A stretch of 33,372 bases of DNA from Deltaproteobacteria bacterium (GCA_019309815.1 JAFDFO010000001.1:1-33372), one strand, 5' to 3'. Numbered from the stretch's first letter, positions 21,544 to 30,385 are shown. Notes: generated from the letters alone by a model not told the origin. A program made the numbers and translations.

Positions 21544-22320
21544 ATGCTGGCTATCTACGAATTTGAAGGAAAGACAAAAGAAGAGGCTATTAGGAGCGCA
21601 TGTGAAGAGCTCGGAGTTTCAGAGGAGAAACTCAAAATTGAAGTGCTGTCTTACGGCTCAACCGGCATATTCGGACTTGTTGGTGTTAAAAAGGCCCAGG
21701 TAAGGGTGACGCTGCGGGATGCTTCTGAAGCCAAAAAGGGTGTTCCTGAAGCCAAAAGGGATGCTCCTGAAGCTAAAAGGGATGCCCCCAAGGCCAAACC
21801 CGATGTTACTGAGGCCCAAGGCGATGAGGAAGCTCCAGACGCCGAGGAGGACATAGAAGCCGTTGGCGAAACAGCCCGTAGCACTTTGGAAGGGATCATT
21901 TCCTATGTCGTGGATGATGCGACCGTGGCTGTGGCGAGACTTCCCGACAACATTAGACTTAAGATAGAAGCAAGCAATCCCGCTATCCTGATAGGAAGGC
22001 ACGGCAGGACGCTGGATGCCCTCCAATACCTTGTTCGTAAGATTGTTCGCAAGAAGCACAACACAAAAATGCGAATCTCCTTTGACGTTGAGGGATACAG
22101 GGACCGACGGAAGGAGTCACTTACGCAACTGGCGCTGCGCTTGGGTGAAAAGGTCAAGCTCTCCGGGAAACCGGCTACGATCAGCCCCATGAACGCCTAC
22201 GACCGAAGAATTGTGCACATTGCACTCAAAGATGACACCTTGGTCAAAACACAGAGCAAGGGTGGCGGGGAATTTAGAAAGCTGGTAATATTTTCACAGA
22301 AGAAGCAGCAACACAGATGA
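21544..22320 (+). CDS. jag: Jag/KhpB RNA-binding protein (Jag_N, KH, R3H)
   Basis: 258 aa; FEGKTKEEAIRSACEELGVSEEKLKIEVLSYGSTGIFGLVG; GRHGRTLDALQYLVRKIV; PMNAYDRRIVHIAL (R3H). Confidence 0.93.
   Translation: MLAIYEFEGKTKEEAIRSACEELGVSEEKLKIEVLSYGSTGIFGLVGVKKAQVRVTLRDASEAKKGVPEAKRDAPEAKRDAPKAKPDVTEAQGDEEAPDAEEDIEAVGETARSTLEGIISYVVDDATVAVARLPDNIRLKIEASNPAILIGRHGRTLDALQYLVRKIVRKKHNTKMRISFDVEGYRDRRKESLTQLALRLGEKVKLSGKPATISPMNAYDRRIVHIALKDDTLVKTQSKGGGEFRKLVIFSQKKQQHR
21718..21822 (+). repeat. 21-bp in-frame tandem repeat inside jag (5 imperfect units)
   Basis: GATGCTTCTGAAGCCAAAAAG / GGTGTTCCTGAAGCCAAAAGG / GATGCTCCTGAAGCTAAAAGG / GATGCCCCCAAGGCCAAACCC / GATGTTACTGAGGCCCAAGGC. Confidence 0.9.
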
Positions 22321-22567
22321 TTCGCTTCCTCCACGCCTCGGTGTAAAAGACTGCTGGCATTTTTGCATGGCCGATTCGGGAGAACAGCACCAACACTGGC
22401 ACACAAGGTTTGATGGACATGGGCACCGTGAGCATGCCGACCGCAAAGCAAGAAGCTCCAGATGCAAGGCGCGCGAGCCTTGAGGAATGAGGCGTAGACA
22501 AAAGGCCCAAGGCGAAACAACGTGAGTCCGATTTCCCTGAACCCTGCGCCACATTCATACATGGATT

Positions 22568-23947
22568 ATGGATAGCGATACTATAGCCGCAATTGCTACC
22601 CCTCCAGGGGCCGGCGGTATCGGTGTCGTGAAGATCTCGGGGCCGCGGGCTATCTCCATAGCGCTTCCACTCTTGCACCCACCGAAGGACCTACATCGCC
22701 TTCAATCCCACCACCTCTATTACGGGTCTATTATCGATCCTGAAGCAAAAAGGAGTCTGGACGAAGTCCTTTTTTCAGTCATGAGGGCCCCTAATACCTA
22801 CACCAGAGAAGACGTGGTTGAGATTCAGGCTCACGGGAGCAGGTGTGGGCTGGGGGCGATCCTGGAGCTGGTCTTGAAACGGGGGGCGCGCCTCGCAGAC
22901 CCTGGGGAGTTTACCAAACGAGCTTTTCTGAATGGTCGCCTCGACCTGAGCCGGGCCGAGGCTGTTATTGATCTGGTCAACGCCCAGACGGCGGAAGGCC
23001 TGGAGCTGGCTGCGAGACAGCTGGAAGGTCACCTTCTGGAATCGATCGAGGCGATTCGTGCGCCACTCGAGATGATACGGGTTGAGGTGGAGGCTGCGAT
23101 CGATTTCCCGGAGGATGTTGAGGATATTATCCGTCCAGACGTGTTTGCCGACACCATGACACGGGAGGTTATCACCCCCCTGGAGGAATTGCTGGATCAC
23201 TACGATGAGGGGCACGTCTATCGGGAAGGAATTGCGGCCACGATTGTTGGACGTCCCAACGTGGGGAAGTCGAGCCTGATGAACAGGCTCCTTCAGAAGG
23301 AGCGTGCTATCGTCACCGCCATTCCCGGGACCACGCGGGATTTCATTGAAGAGACGGTCAACATTGGAGGGGTCCCGCTGAGGCTTATAGACACCGCCGG
23401 CCTGCACGATACGGAGAGTGATTTGGAAGCGGCCGGGATCCGATTCACTAGACAACAATTGGACGAAGCAGACCTCGTCCTGTTTATGGTCGATTGTAGC
23501 ATCCCCTTAAGCGGAGAAGACGTACGGATTTACGATTTGGTGCGGAGGCGAAAGGCGATTCTGGTGATCAACAAAATAGACCTTGGAGATGGCCATGTTG
23601 TCAGAGCTATTGTTGAACGCCTCGGGGGGCTTTCGTGGGTCGAGATCTCGGCCCTATACAATCAGGGCATTGAAAAACTGAAAGCCGCAATATTTGGGGA
23701 GGTGACACACCAGCGTGGGACCTCCGACCTTCCCTCTGTTGTGCCGAATTTGCGCCACAAGTTAGCCATTGAGAGGGGTTTGACAGCCGGTAGAGAAGCC
23801 GTGGAGGGGTTCAGGACACAACGGCCACCCGAGTTGGTCGCGGTTGATCTGAAGGAAGCCGTCGACGCCCTCGGGGAGATTACAGGCATCGTGACCACGG
23901 AAGAAATGTTGGATCAGATTTTCAGTCGGTTTTGTGTTGGGAAGTAA
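22568..23947 (+). CDS. mnmE: tRNA uridine-5-carboxymethylaminomethyl(34) synthesis GTPase MnmE
   Basis: 459 aa; DTIAAIATPPGAGGIGVVKISG, GRPNVGKSSLMN, IPGTTRD, DTAGLHDTES, C-terminal FSRFCVGK. Confidence 0.98.
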   Translation: MDSDTIAAIATPPGAGGIGVVKISGPRAISIALPLLHPPKDLHRLQSHHLYYGSIIDPEAKRSLDEVLFSVMRAPNTYTREDVVEIQAHGSRCGLGAILELVLKRGARLADPGEFTKRAFLNGRLDLSRAEAVIDLVNAQTAEGLELAARQLEGHLLESIEAIRAPLEMIRVEVEAAIDFPEDVEDIIRPDVFADTMTREVITPLEELLDHYDEGHVYREGIAATIVGRPNVGKSSLMNRLLQKERAIVTAIPGTTRDFIEETVNIGGVPLRLIDTAGLHDTESDLEAAGIRFTRQQLDEADLVLFMVDCSIPLSGEDVRIYDLVRRRKAILVINKIDLGDGHVVRAIVERLGGLSWVEISALYNQGIEKLKAAIFGEVTHQRGTSDLPSVVPNLRHKLAIERGLTAGREAVEGFRTQRPPELVAVDLKEAVDALGEITGIVTTEEMLDQIFSRFCVGK

Positions 23948-23953
23948 GGTTCT

Positions 23954-24207
23954 TCTCCAATTTAGTTGGAGAAGAGGGTCCAAGGATTCAAGGGTTTGTC
24001 TTCTAAAAACTTCATTGGCGCCGTTAACATTCTTTCGATTTCTGCGTTGGCTTTTTTGGTGTACTCAATTCGCTTTTTTCAATGAAGCCCAAACCTCCTG
24101 CCAACAAAATCTGGGTTGCTTTCTTTGAATATTTTTTTGCTTTTCACTTGAATCCTTGGATCCTTGAACCCTTGAACCCTCTGGGCTCACACCTGCTCAA
24201 TTGGAGA
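23954..24207 (-). repeat. MITE-like repeat, unoccupied copy, carrying a degenerate C-terminal remnant of a four-helix-bundle (S23/avd-like) gene
   Basis: Bounded by 9-bp inverted repeat TCTCCAATT (23954-23962) / AATTGGAGA (24199-24207); its reverse complement closely matches 32246-32763. Contains CCTTGAA-type minisatellite. Confidence 0.75.
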
Positions 24208-24265
24208 TGACACATTTATTCTACCCCAACTAACTGCAGATAGTCGGGAGATGATCCGGAAGTAA

Positions 24266-25711
24266 TTACTCTTCTTCTTGTTCCACGTGAAACACTACGG
24301 CTTCGTCCCGCTCGTCCATTACTGAATACTCAATAGCTTCCCTTTTGAGGATGTCATAGTAGGTCACGATGTTTTGCACGTGAATAACGGGCTCGCGGCC
24401 ACGGCAGTATCCAAAACGGCTCTTCTTGTAGTACCTGGGCTCGCTGAGTAGCGGCAGGGTCTTTTCCAGTGAAGACCACTTGTTCGGATCGAGGTCCTTT
24501 CTGGAAGCTATCCTCCGGGCATCCAGGACATGTCCCTTTCCAACATTGTATGCAGCGAGGGCTATGCGAGTCCTGTCCGGTTCAGAGGCCTTGTCGTAGA
24601 GGTCGTGGAGCTCCCTGAAGTATCGCACCCCTCCCATGATGCTCTCTCGGGGGTTAATCCGGTTTTCGATCCCCATGTCTTCAGCTGTGGGCAAGGTGAG
24701 TTGCATCAGCCCCCTCACCCCGGAAAAGCTTTTGGCCCAGGGGTTGAACTGGGACTCCTGATAGATAAGAGCGGCTACCAGTCGCCAATCAAATCCGTAC
24801 AGATCACAGGCTTCTTTGATTGTCTTTTTGTATCTTGGAAGGCGGGTCTGCATCCTCTCCTGAAATCTCTTGATATCCACATGATCGAACCTTTCCACGT
24901 TAGCGTAGTACCGGTCGCGTATGTCGTCAAGGGTGCCATCTTGCTTAATTCTTTCAAAGAACTTGTTTATCTTCCTCCGGAGTGCCCTTTCTCTCTTTGC
25001 CACAGCCCAGCCCAAGGACTGGCGTATCTCCACTGGAAAGGCAATATGAATGTCAGGGTAATAACGGCGGTTCAAGAGTGCCACGTTCGAGTCCGCGATG
25101 GTGATGCCGATTTTCCTGTTGGCCACGGCCTCAATCAGTGCCTCAGTGAGCACGTCTTCGTGTAAGACGATCCGCACATCCCGGCCTTCTTGCTTGAGCT
25201 CTCTTAACCTTTCCTCATAAGATGTTCCCCGGCGGATGTGTACGCTTTTCCCATCCAGGTCCTCTGTGGATCTGATTTTCGTGTTGTTCTTATGTACGAT
25301 GACCATCTGTTGAACGGGAAGGTATTCCCTCGAAAAATCAGCCCTGTCAGACCTTGAGGGGGTTATTGTCATGCTTGCGGCTACGAACTCTCCCTCTCCC
25401 CTCTCCAGCGACGGAAGCAAGTCGTCCCATGATGCGGCCACCTTCACCTTGAGTTCAACCCCCAGGAAATCAGCAAAAGCCTTTGCCAGGTCGTACTCAA
25501 AACCCATGTCCTGGCCTCTGTAGGTGTAGTAACAGTGTGCGTTGTTGCGGGTGATTACCGTAATTGTTCCTGTTTCTTCGATTCTCTTCGTGGCCTCGTT
25601 TCTGCTGCAAGCGAAAGCGCACAGCAGGACCATGACCATGAAGACCAGCCATCTCTTCACGGGTATGCCAAGGGTTCTTTCAATCATTGATGTGCGCATT
25701 AAAGGGGCCAC
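24266..25711 (-). CDS. mltF: Membrane-bound lytic murein transglycosylase F (SBP_bac_3 + SLT)
   Basis: 481 aa; GTITVITRNNAHCYYTYRGQDMGFEYDLAKAFADFLGVEL, then LIYQESQFNPWAKSFSGVRGLMQLTLPTAEDMG, IALAAYNVGKGHVLDAR. Confidence 0.93.
   Translation of the reverse strand: MAPLMRTSMIERTLGIPVKRWLVFMVMVLLCAFACSRNEATKRIEETGTITVITRNNAHCYYTYRGQDMGFEYDLAKAFADFLGVELKVKVAASWDDLLPSLERGEGEFVAASMTITPSRSDRADFSREYLPVQQMVIVHKNNTKIRSTEDLDGKSVHIRRGTSYEERLRELKQEGRDVRIVLHEDVLTEALIEAVANRKIGITIADSNVALLNRRYYPDIHIAFPVEIRQSLGWAVAKRERALRRKINKFFERIKQDGTLDDIRDRYYANVERFDHVDIKRFQERMQTRLPRYKKTIKEACDLYGFDWRLVAALIYQESQFNPWAKSFSGVRGLMQLTLPTAEDMGIENRINPRESIMGGVRYFRELHDLYDKASEPDRTRIALAAYNVGKGHVLDARRIASRKDLDPNKWSSLEKTLPLLSEPRYYKKSRFGYCRGREPVIHVQNIVTYYDILKREAIEYSVMDERDEAVVFHVEQEEE
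24279..24294. promoter_or_regulatory. parS-consensus centromere site (TGTTCCACGTGAAACA)
   Basis: Exact match to TGTTNCACGTGAAACA; inside the 3' end of mltF (codons V-F-H-V-E-Q). Confidence 0.9.
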
Positions 25712-25720
25712 CTGATACCA

Positions 25721-27130
25721 CTATGCTTCTGTCTTAATCGTCACGTAATACTGCTGGTTACCTCGCTGTATCAGAAGGGCGGCTGTTTTCTTCTGCCGGT
25801 ATTTAATGACCGCTCTTTTGAAATCATCGAGGGCCTTAACTTCCACTTCATTGACCCTGCGAATGACATCGCCTGGCTGGGCACCTATGCGATCAAGGTA
25901 GCAGTCGGGGCGGACCTCCGTCACCATCACACCGTCCTTGGCGGCTATCTTGTACTTGAGACGCGCCGAGGAAGAGATACCTATCACACGCACCCCGAAT
26001 GACTTGTAGCCCAAATCCTCTGCCAATTCTTCGGGAAACGTACGCGAGTGAACCCGAAAAGGCTGGGCTTTGCCCTGTCTCCATATGGCTAGCGGGATCG
26101 TGTCTCCGGCAGAAAAGTCCTCAATGCCGGCATGGTAGATTTCCTCGGAGGTGACACGCCTTTTGCCTATCTTGGTGACGACATCACCCGGTTTCAGGCC
26201 TGCTTCCTGGGCCGGGCTGTGGGCTGTCACGTCAGATACCAGAACACCATCTCCCTGGGGGATCTGGAGGTACTGAGAGAGCTTCTCATCGACATCCTGG
26301 ATGCTGAGGCCGAGCCACGGGATGTGGATTTCCCCGTACCTTATGAGGTCTTCTACAACCCGCCTCGCCTTGTTGATTGGTATGGCAAAACCGATCCCCT
26401 GGGCTTTGGAATAGATGGCGGTGTTTATCCCGATCAGCTCCCCGTTGATGTTCAGGAGAGGGCCCCCGCTGTTTCCAGGGTTGATCGAGGCATCAGTCTG
26501 GATGAAATCCCGATATGTACGGTTTTCAGCCTGAATGGAACGGTTCAGGGCGCTGATCACGCCGGTGGTCACTGTATTGGAAAATCCAAAAGGGTTCCCG
26601 ATGGCAATCACGGTTTCTCCGATCATGAGATCTTCTGAATTGCCCATCTGAATCGCAGGCAGTGGATCATTGGACTGGATATGAAGGACCGCGAGGTCAA
26701 AATCAGGGGCCGCACCCACAAGCTTCGCCTCGAATTCCCGTTCATCCCTCAGGACAACAGTAATTCTAGCGCTTCTGGCAATGACATGTTCATTGGTGAG
26801 GATGTAGCCGCGCTCCCCATCAATGACGACCCCCGACCCCAAACTGCTTCGTTTGTAACGTCTCTGGTAGTTGGGTTCGAAAAAGTCCTTGAAAAAAGAG
26901 TCGAAAAACGGATCTATGCCAAAATCAAAGAATGGGTTGGAGCGAGCCCGCACCTCATATTCACTGCTGATATTGACCACCGCAGGACTCACGTTTCTTA
27001 CTGCCTTTACAACAGCGCTTTCCCTCGGAAAATCCGCCGGGGCGGCACTACCGGACAGAAAGAGATTAAGGCCGAGCGCCACAAGGGCCATAGCCGGAAG
27101 TCTACAGAAAAGAAGCCTTGCACGAAACAT
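25721..27130 (-). CDS. DegP/HtrA-like periplasmic serine protease with two PDZ domains
   Basis: Catalytic contexts ILTNEHVIA, DFDLAVL, NPGNSGGPLLN; two PDZ regions. Start chosen at MFRARLLFCRLPAMALVALGLNLFLSGSAA (signal peptide); the track ORF extends to 27334. Confidence 0.92.
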   Translation of the reverse strand: MFRARLLFCRLPAMALVALGLNLFLSGSAAPADFPRESAVVKAVRNVSPAVVNISSEYEVRARSNPFFDFGIDPFFDSFFKDFFEPNYQRRYKRSSLGSGVVIDGERGYILTNEHVIARSARITVVLRDEREFEAKLVGAAPDFDLAVLHIQSNDPLPAIQMGNSEDLMIGETVIAIGNPFGFSNTVTTGVISALNRSIQAENRTYRDFIQTDASINPGNSGGPLLNINGELIGINTAIYSKAQGIGFAIPINKARRVVEDLIRYGEIHIPWLGLSIQDVDEKLSQYLQIPQGDGVLVSDVTAHSPAQEAGLKPGDVVTKIGKRRVTSEEIYHAGIEDFSAGDTIPLAIWRQGKAQPFRVHSRTFPEELAEDLGYKSFGVRVIGISSSARLKYKIAAKDGVMVTEVRPDCYLDRIGAQPGDVIRRVNEVEVKALDDFKRAVIKYRQKKTAALLIQRGNQQYYVTIKTEA

Positions 27131-27383
27131 ATGGACTCCCCCCAACCTCACTAAGGCGTTAAGAAGCCGGTGCATACTCTGATCCTGGGCCTGTGGCCGT
27201 TTACTACCCAACAAATGTGCCACTTCTTTAGGCTTCAATTCCTTTTCCAGGTATGCCATCATTGTTTGTGGAAACGGTTGAATGTTTGAACCAGCAATTT
27301 TCGTGCCTGGATAACCGAGAATAAACCAATGCATGGAGTTTGGGTGTCAAAGAAAAAGAAATACTATAATTAACAAGGAAGCC

Positions 27384-29900
27384 ATGTCCCGTCAATCTTT
27401 GGAAGAGATATTACCTTTGGTCCAGAACCCCAGCCATTATCTGGGCACAGAGATCAATGCGCTCAAAAAGGACCCGGGGACAATCAGGCTACGGTTTGCT
27501 CTCGCTTTCCCCGATCTATACGACATAGGGACGAGCCACGTTGGCATCCAGATCTTGTACCATATCCTCAACGCCCGGGAGGGGGTCGCAGCAGAAAGAG
27601 TTTTTGCACCGGGAAGAGACCTTGAGGCAAGGATGCGGGATGAAGGCTGCCCCATTTGTTCGCTTGAGAGCCGCACCCCTCTTTCAGCCTTTGATATCAT
27701 AGGGTTCAGCCTGCTGTATGAACTAAATTTTACAAACATTTTGACGATGTTAGACTTGTCCGGGGTGCCGTTTTATTCGCGGGATCGAGATGCATCGCAT
27801 CCTTTTATTATTGCCGGGGGCCCATGCACCTTCAATCCGGAACCGCTTGCCGACTTCTTCGATGCTATGGTCATCGGAGATGGCGAGGAGGTGGCAATTG
27901 AGCTTGCTCAAGCCTGGCTGGAATCAAAGGATGCCGGAGACGACCGCGAGGGGACCCTCAAGAGGTGGTCAAAACTGCAGGGGGTCTACGTGCCGTCGTT
28001 CTTTGAAGCAGATGCGGACCCTGAAGGCTTCCAGACTCTAAAGCCTCGTTTTCCAGAGTACGGGACCGTGCATAAGGCCGTAGTCAATGACCTGAACCAG
28101 TCTCCTTATCCCGATTGTCCGGTGGTACCTTTTGGAAAACCCGTTCACGATCGGCTGAGTCTTGAGATTTCGCGCGGTTGCACCAGGGGGTGCCGGTTCT
28201 GTCAGGCCGGGATGATCTATCGCCCCGTGCGGGAAAGGGCGCCCGACACGGTTCTCTCCTTGGCGGAACGTGCCCTGGCGAACACGGGCTACGGAAACCT
28301 CTCACTCCTCTCGCTAAGTACCGGTGATTACTGTGCAATCCACACGCTTATGGAGGGCCTGATGGACCGGTGCGCGCCAGAGAGAATCGCGGTGTCCCTC
28401 CCGTCCCTTCGGGTTGGAAGTCTCACCGAGTCGCTTATGACCCAGATCAAGCGGGTCAGAAAAACGGGGTTCACAATAGCCCCGGAGGCCGGAAGCCAGC
28501 GACTCCGCGAAGTGATCAACAAGAATATTAGCGAGCAGGACCTGGAAGAGACGGTTCAGAACGCTTTTGGCTTGGGATGGCAGCTGATCAAGCTCTACTT
28601 TATGATCGGTTTGCCTACGGAAACAGAAGCAGATTTGGATGCGATTGTTGAATTGGTGAAGCGACTCCAAAAGGTTCGTGGCCGGAACGGACGCAATAGG
28701 CAGATTACCGTGAGCGTCTCCACCTTTATTCCAAAGGCTCACACCCCTTTCCAGTGGTGTTCCCAAATGTCGGTCGATGAGAGCCGGGACAAGATCCACA
28801 TGCTCCGAAGCGAGTTGAGGGGCGGTCGCCTTCGCTTCAAGTGGCAGAACCCCGAGATGAGTCTTCTTGAGGGACTGTGGGCGCGAGGTGACAGAAGATT
28901 GAGTCGGCTGTTGGTCAAGGCCTATGAGGCGGGCTGCCGTTTTGACGGATGGAGCGATCACTTTCAGTATAAACGATGGAAAGAGGCCATTGAAGCGTGC
29001 GGCGTGGATGTGGACTTCTACACGACGCGGTCAAGGGATCTTTCGGAACCCCTTCCCTGGGACCATATTAACTCCGGGGTGTCCAAAGAGTTTCTCAAGC
29101 AGGAGTGGGGAAGGGCCTTGGATCGGCAGGAGACTCCGGATTGCCGGCATGGGGACTGCCACCTGTGCGGCCTCTGCGACTTTGACGTACTTAAACCCGT
29201 GGTATTTGAGACGCATGAGGCGGTCCAAGCAGGTCGTGAGGTTCGGCGTAGTGAAGAAGAGGGCCCTTACAAGAAGCTTCGGGTTTCTTACGCCAAGCGC
29301 GGACCTGCCCGTTACTTCGGACACCTGGAACTTGTTAATATCTTCGTCCGGGCCTTGCGGCGAGCGGGGATTCCCTTGCGATTCTCGATGGGGTTTCATC
29401 CGGCCCCAAAGATTTCCTTCGAATGTGCCCTTCCTGTGGGGACCGAGAGCCTGGAAGAGCACTTCACGATCCAGGTCCCCCTGCGTGTTTCACGTGAAAC
29501 AATCCTGGAGCGGGTAGGCCCGCAGCTCCCAGAGGGACTCACCTTTTCGGCGTGCAAAGCGGTAGATCGGTCTCCTGCGGAGGCAGGGCCAAGACGCTTT
29601 CACTACACGGTGACTTTGAAAGAAGGGGCTTTTTCGGAGAGCAAGCTTAGTGAATTTTTGAAAAAAACCGAATGGCCGTTCACGCGGACGAACCGGAAAG
29701 GCCGGTCCAGGACCATAGATCTCAGGCCCGTCGTGAAGGAGCTGAATCTCCCGTCCGTGGACAGAGCTGACATGATCCTTGAGGAAAGCGATGGTTACAG
29801 TGTCCGGCCAACAGATGTGCTTGGTTCTGTCTTTGGCCTGTCTGAAGAAGCCTTGAAGCCGGTCAGCATCATAAAAAGCCCTGCTTCTAAGGATGATTGA
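27384..29900 (+). CDS. B12-binding/radical SAM protein fused to DUF2344 (TIGR03960 + TIGR03936-like)
   Basis: LSLEISRGCTRGCRFCQAGMIYRPVRER (CX3CX2C), FTIAPEAGSQRLREVINKNI; C-terminal RVSYAKRGPARYFGHLELVNIFVRALRRAGIPLRFSMGFHPAPKISFECALPVGTES (DUF2344). Confidence 0.92.
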   Translation: MSRQSLEEILPLVQNPSHYLGTEINALKKDPGTIRLRFALAFPDLYDIGTSHVGIQILYHILNAREGVAAERVFAPGRDLEARMRDEGCPICSLESRTPLSAFDIIGFSLLYELNFTNILTMLDLSGVPFYSRDRDASHPFIIAGGPCTFNPEPLADFFDAMVIGDGEEVAIELAQAWLESKDAGDDREGTLKRWSKLQGVYVPSFFEADADPEGFQTLKPRFPEYGTVHKAVVNDLNQSPYPDCPVVPFGKPVHDRLSLEISRGCTRGCRFCQAGMIYRPVRERAPDTVLSLAERALANTGYGNLSLLSLSTGDYCAIHTLMEGLMDRCAPERIAVSLPSLRVGSLTESLMTQIKRVRKTGFTIAPEAGSQRLREVINKNISEQDLEETVQNAFGLGWQLIKLYFMIGLPTETEADLDAIVELVKRLQKVRGRNGRNRQITVSVSTFIPKAHTPFQWCSQMSVDESRDKIHMLRSELRGGRLRFKWQNPEMSLLEGLWARGDRRLSRLLVKAYEAGCRFDGWSDHFQYKRWKEAIEACGVDVDFYTTRSRDLSEPLPWDHINSGVSKEFLKQEWGRALDRQETPDCRHGDCHLCGLCDFDVLKPVVFETHEAVQAGREVRRSEEEGPYKKLRVSYAKRGPARYFGHLELVNIFVRALRRAGIPLRFSMGFHPAPKISFECALPVGTESLEEHFTIQVPLRVSRETILERVGPQLPEGLTFSACKAVDRSPAEAGPRRFHYTVTLKEGAFSESKLSEFLKKTEWPFTRTNRKGRSRTIDLRPVVKELNLPSVDRADMILEESDGYSVRPTDVLGSVFGLSEEALKPVSIIKSPASKDD
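29486..29501. promoter_or_regulatory. parS-consensus centromere site (TGTTTCACGTGAAACA, perfect palindrome)
   Basis: Exact 16-bp palindrome inside the radical SAM/DUF2344 gene (codons R-V-S-R-E-T). Confidence 0.93.
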
Positions 29901-30085
29901 ACTCCGATAGCGTGAGCATGGCGGGTCCTGCGGGGAAACATTGGACCGCAACAGCCGAGCTCTAGTCCGATCGAAAATGCCGTGACATGAGTCTGTTATT
30001 TCTACTCCAGGTATATCAAAGACGATCACAAGTGTCTTCTAGAGCGGTTGTGAAAAATATGTTCCGTTTTGAACCATTTGTGAGG

Positions 30086-30310
30086 AGCTGGCAGGGGGTA
30101 TCTCTTTTGGAAGTCAGGTCACCGAATATTTCCTGACAGGTACCACGACGGCACGGATCTTCTACACAGCCTTGACCCATGTACAAACACGCTACCCAGC
30201 GTGTAAGGGGTGCTGCCGTGTGCCTGGCCTGTAGCGTTCCGTACATGTTGCCTCCGATGAGCGGAGAGGGGAATTGACCTGATTCAAAAAGAGATACCCC
30301 CTGCCAGCCT
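30086..30310. other. Structured intergenic inverted-repeat element (candidate ncRNA or nonautonomous mobile element)
   Basis: Terminal arms 30086-30121 and 30275-30310 pair over GCTGGCAGGGGGTATCTCTTTT (22 bp perfect) plus TCAGGTCA; internal hairpins ACACGCT-ACCC-AGCGTGT and CTCCG-ATGAG-CGGAG; pairs ACGGCA/TGCCGT and CATGTAC/GTACATG. Confidence 0.8.
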
Positions 30311-30385
30311 AACAAGACTGCCGTGAAAGGAATATATTTTTGACAATCACTATATGCCTGGACTCTGCCATGGGGGAGTTGGACA

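Noticed and set aside
24530-25165. Track ORF 211 aa on plus strand
   Set aside because: Antisense of mltF; no independent motif support.
27131-27334. N-terminal extension of the DegP-like ORF (MHWFILGYPG...LVRLGGVH)
   Set aside because: A signal-peptide start at 27130 (MFRARLLF...) is more plausible for a periplasmic protease; the extension could be a chance open frame.
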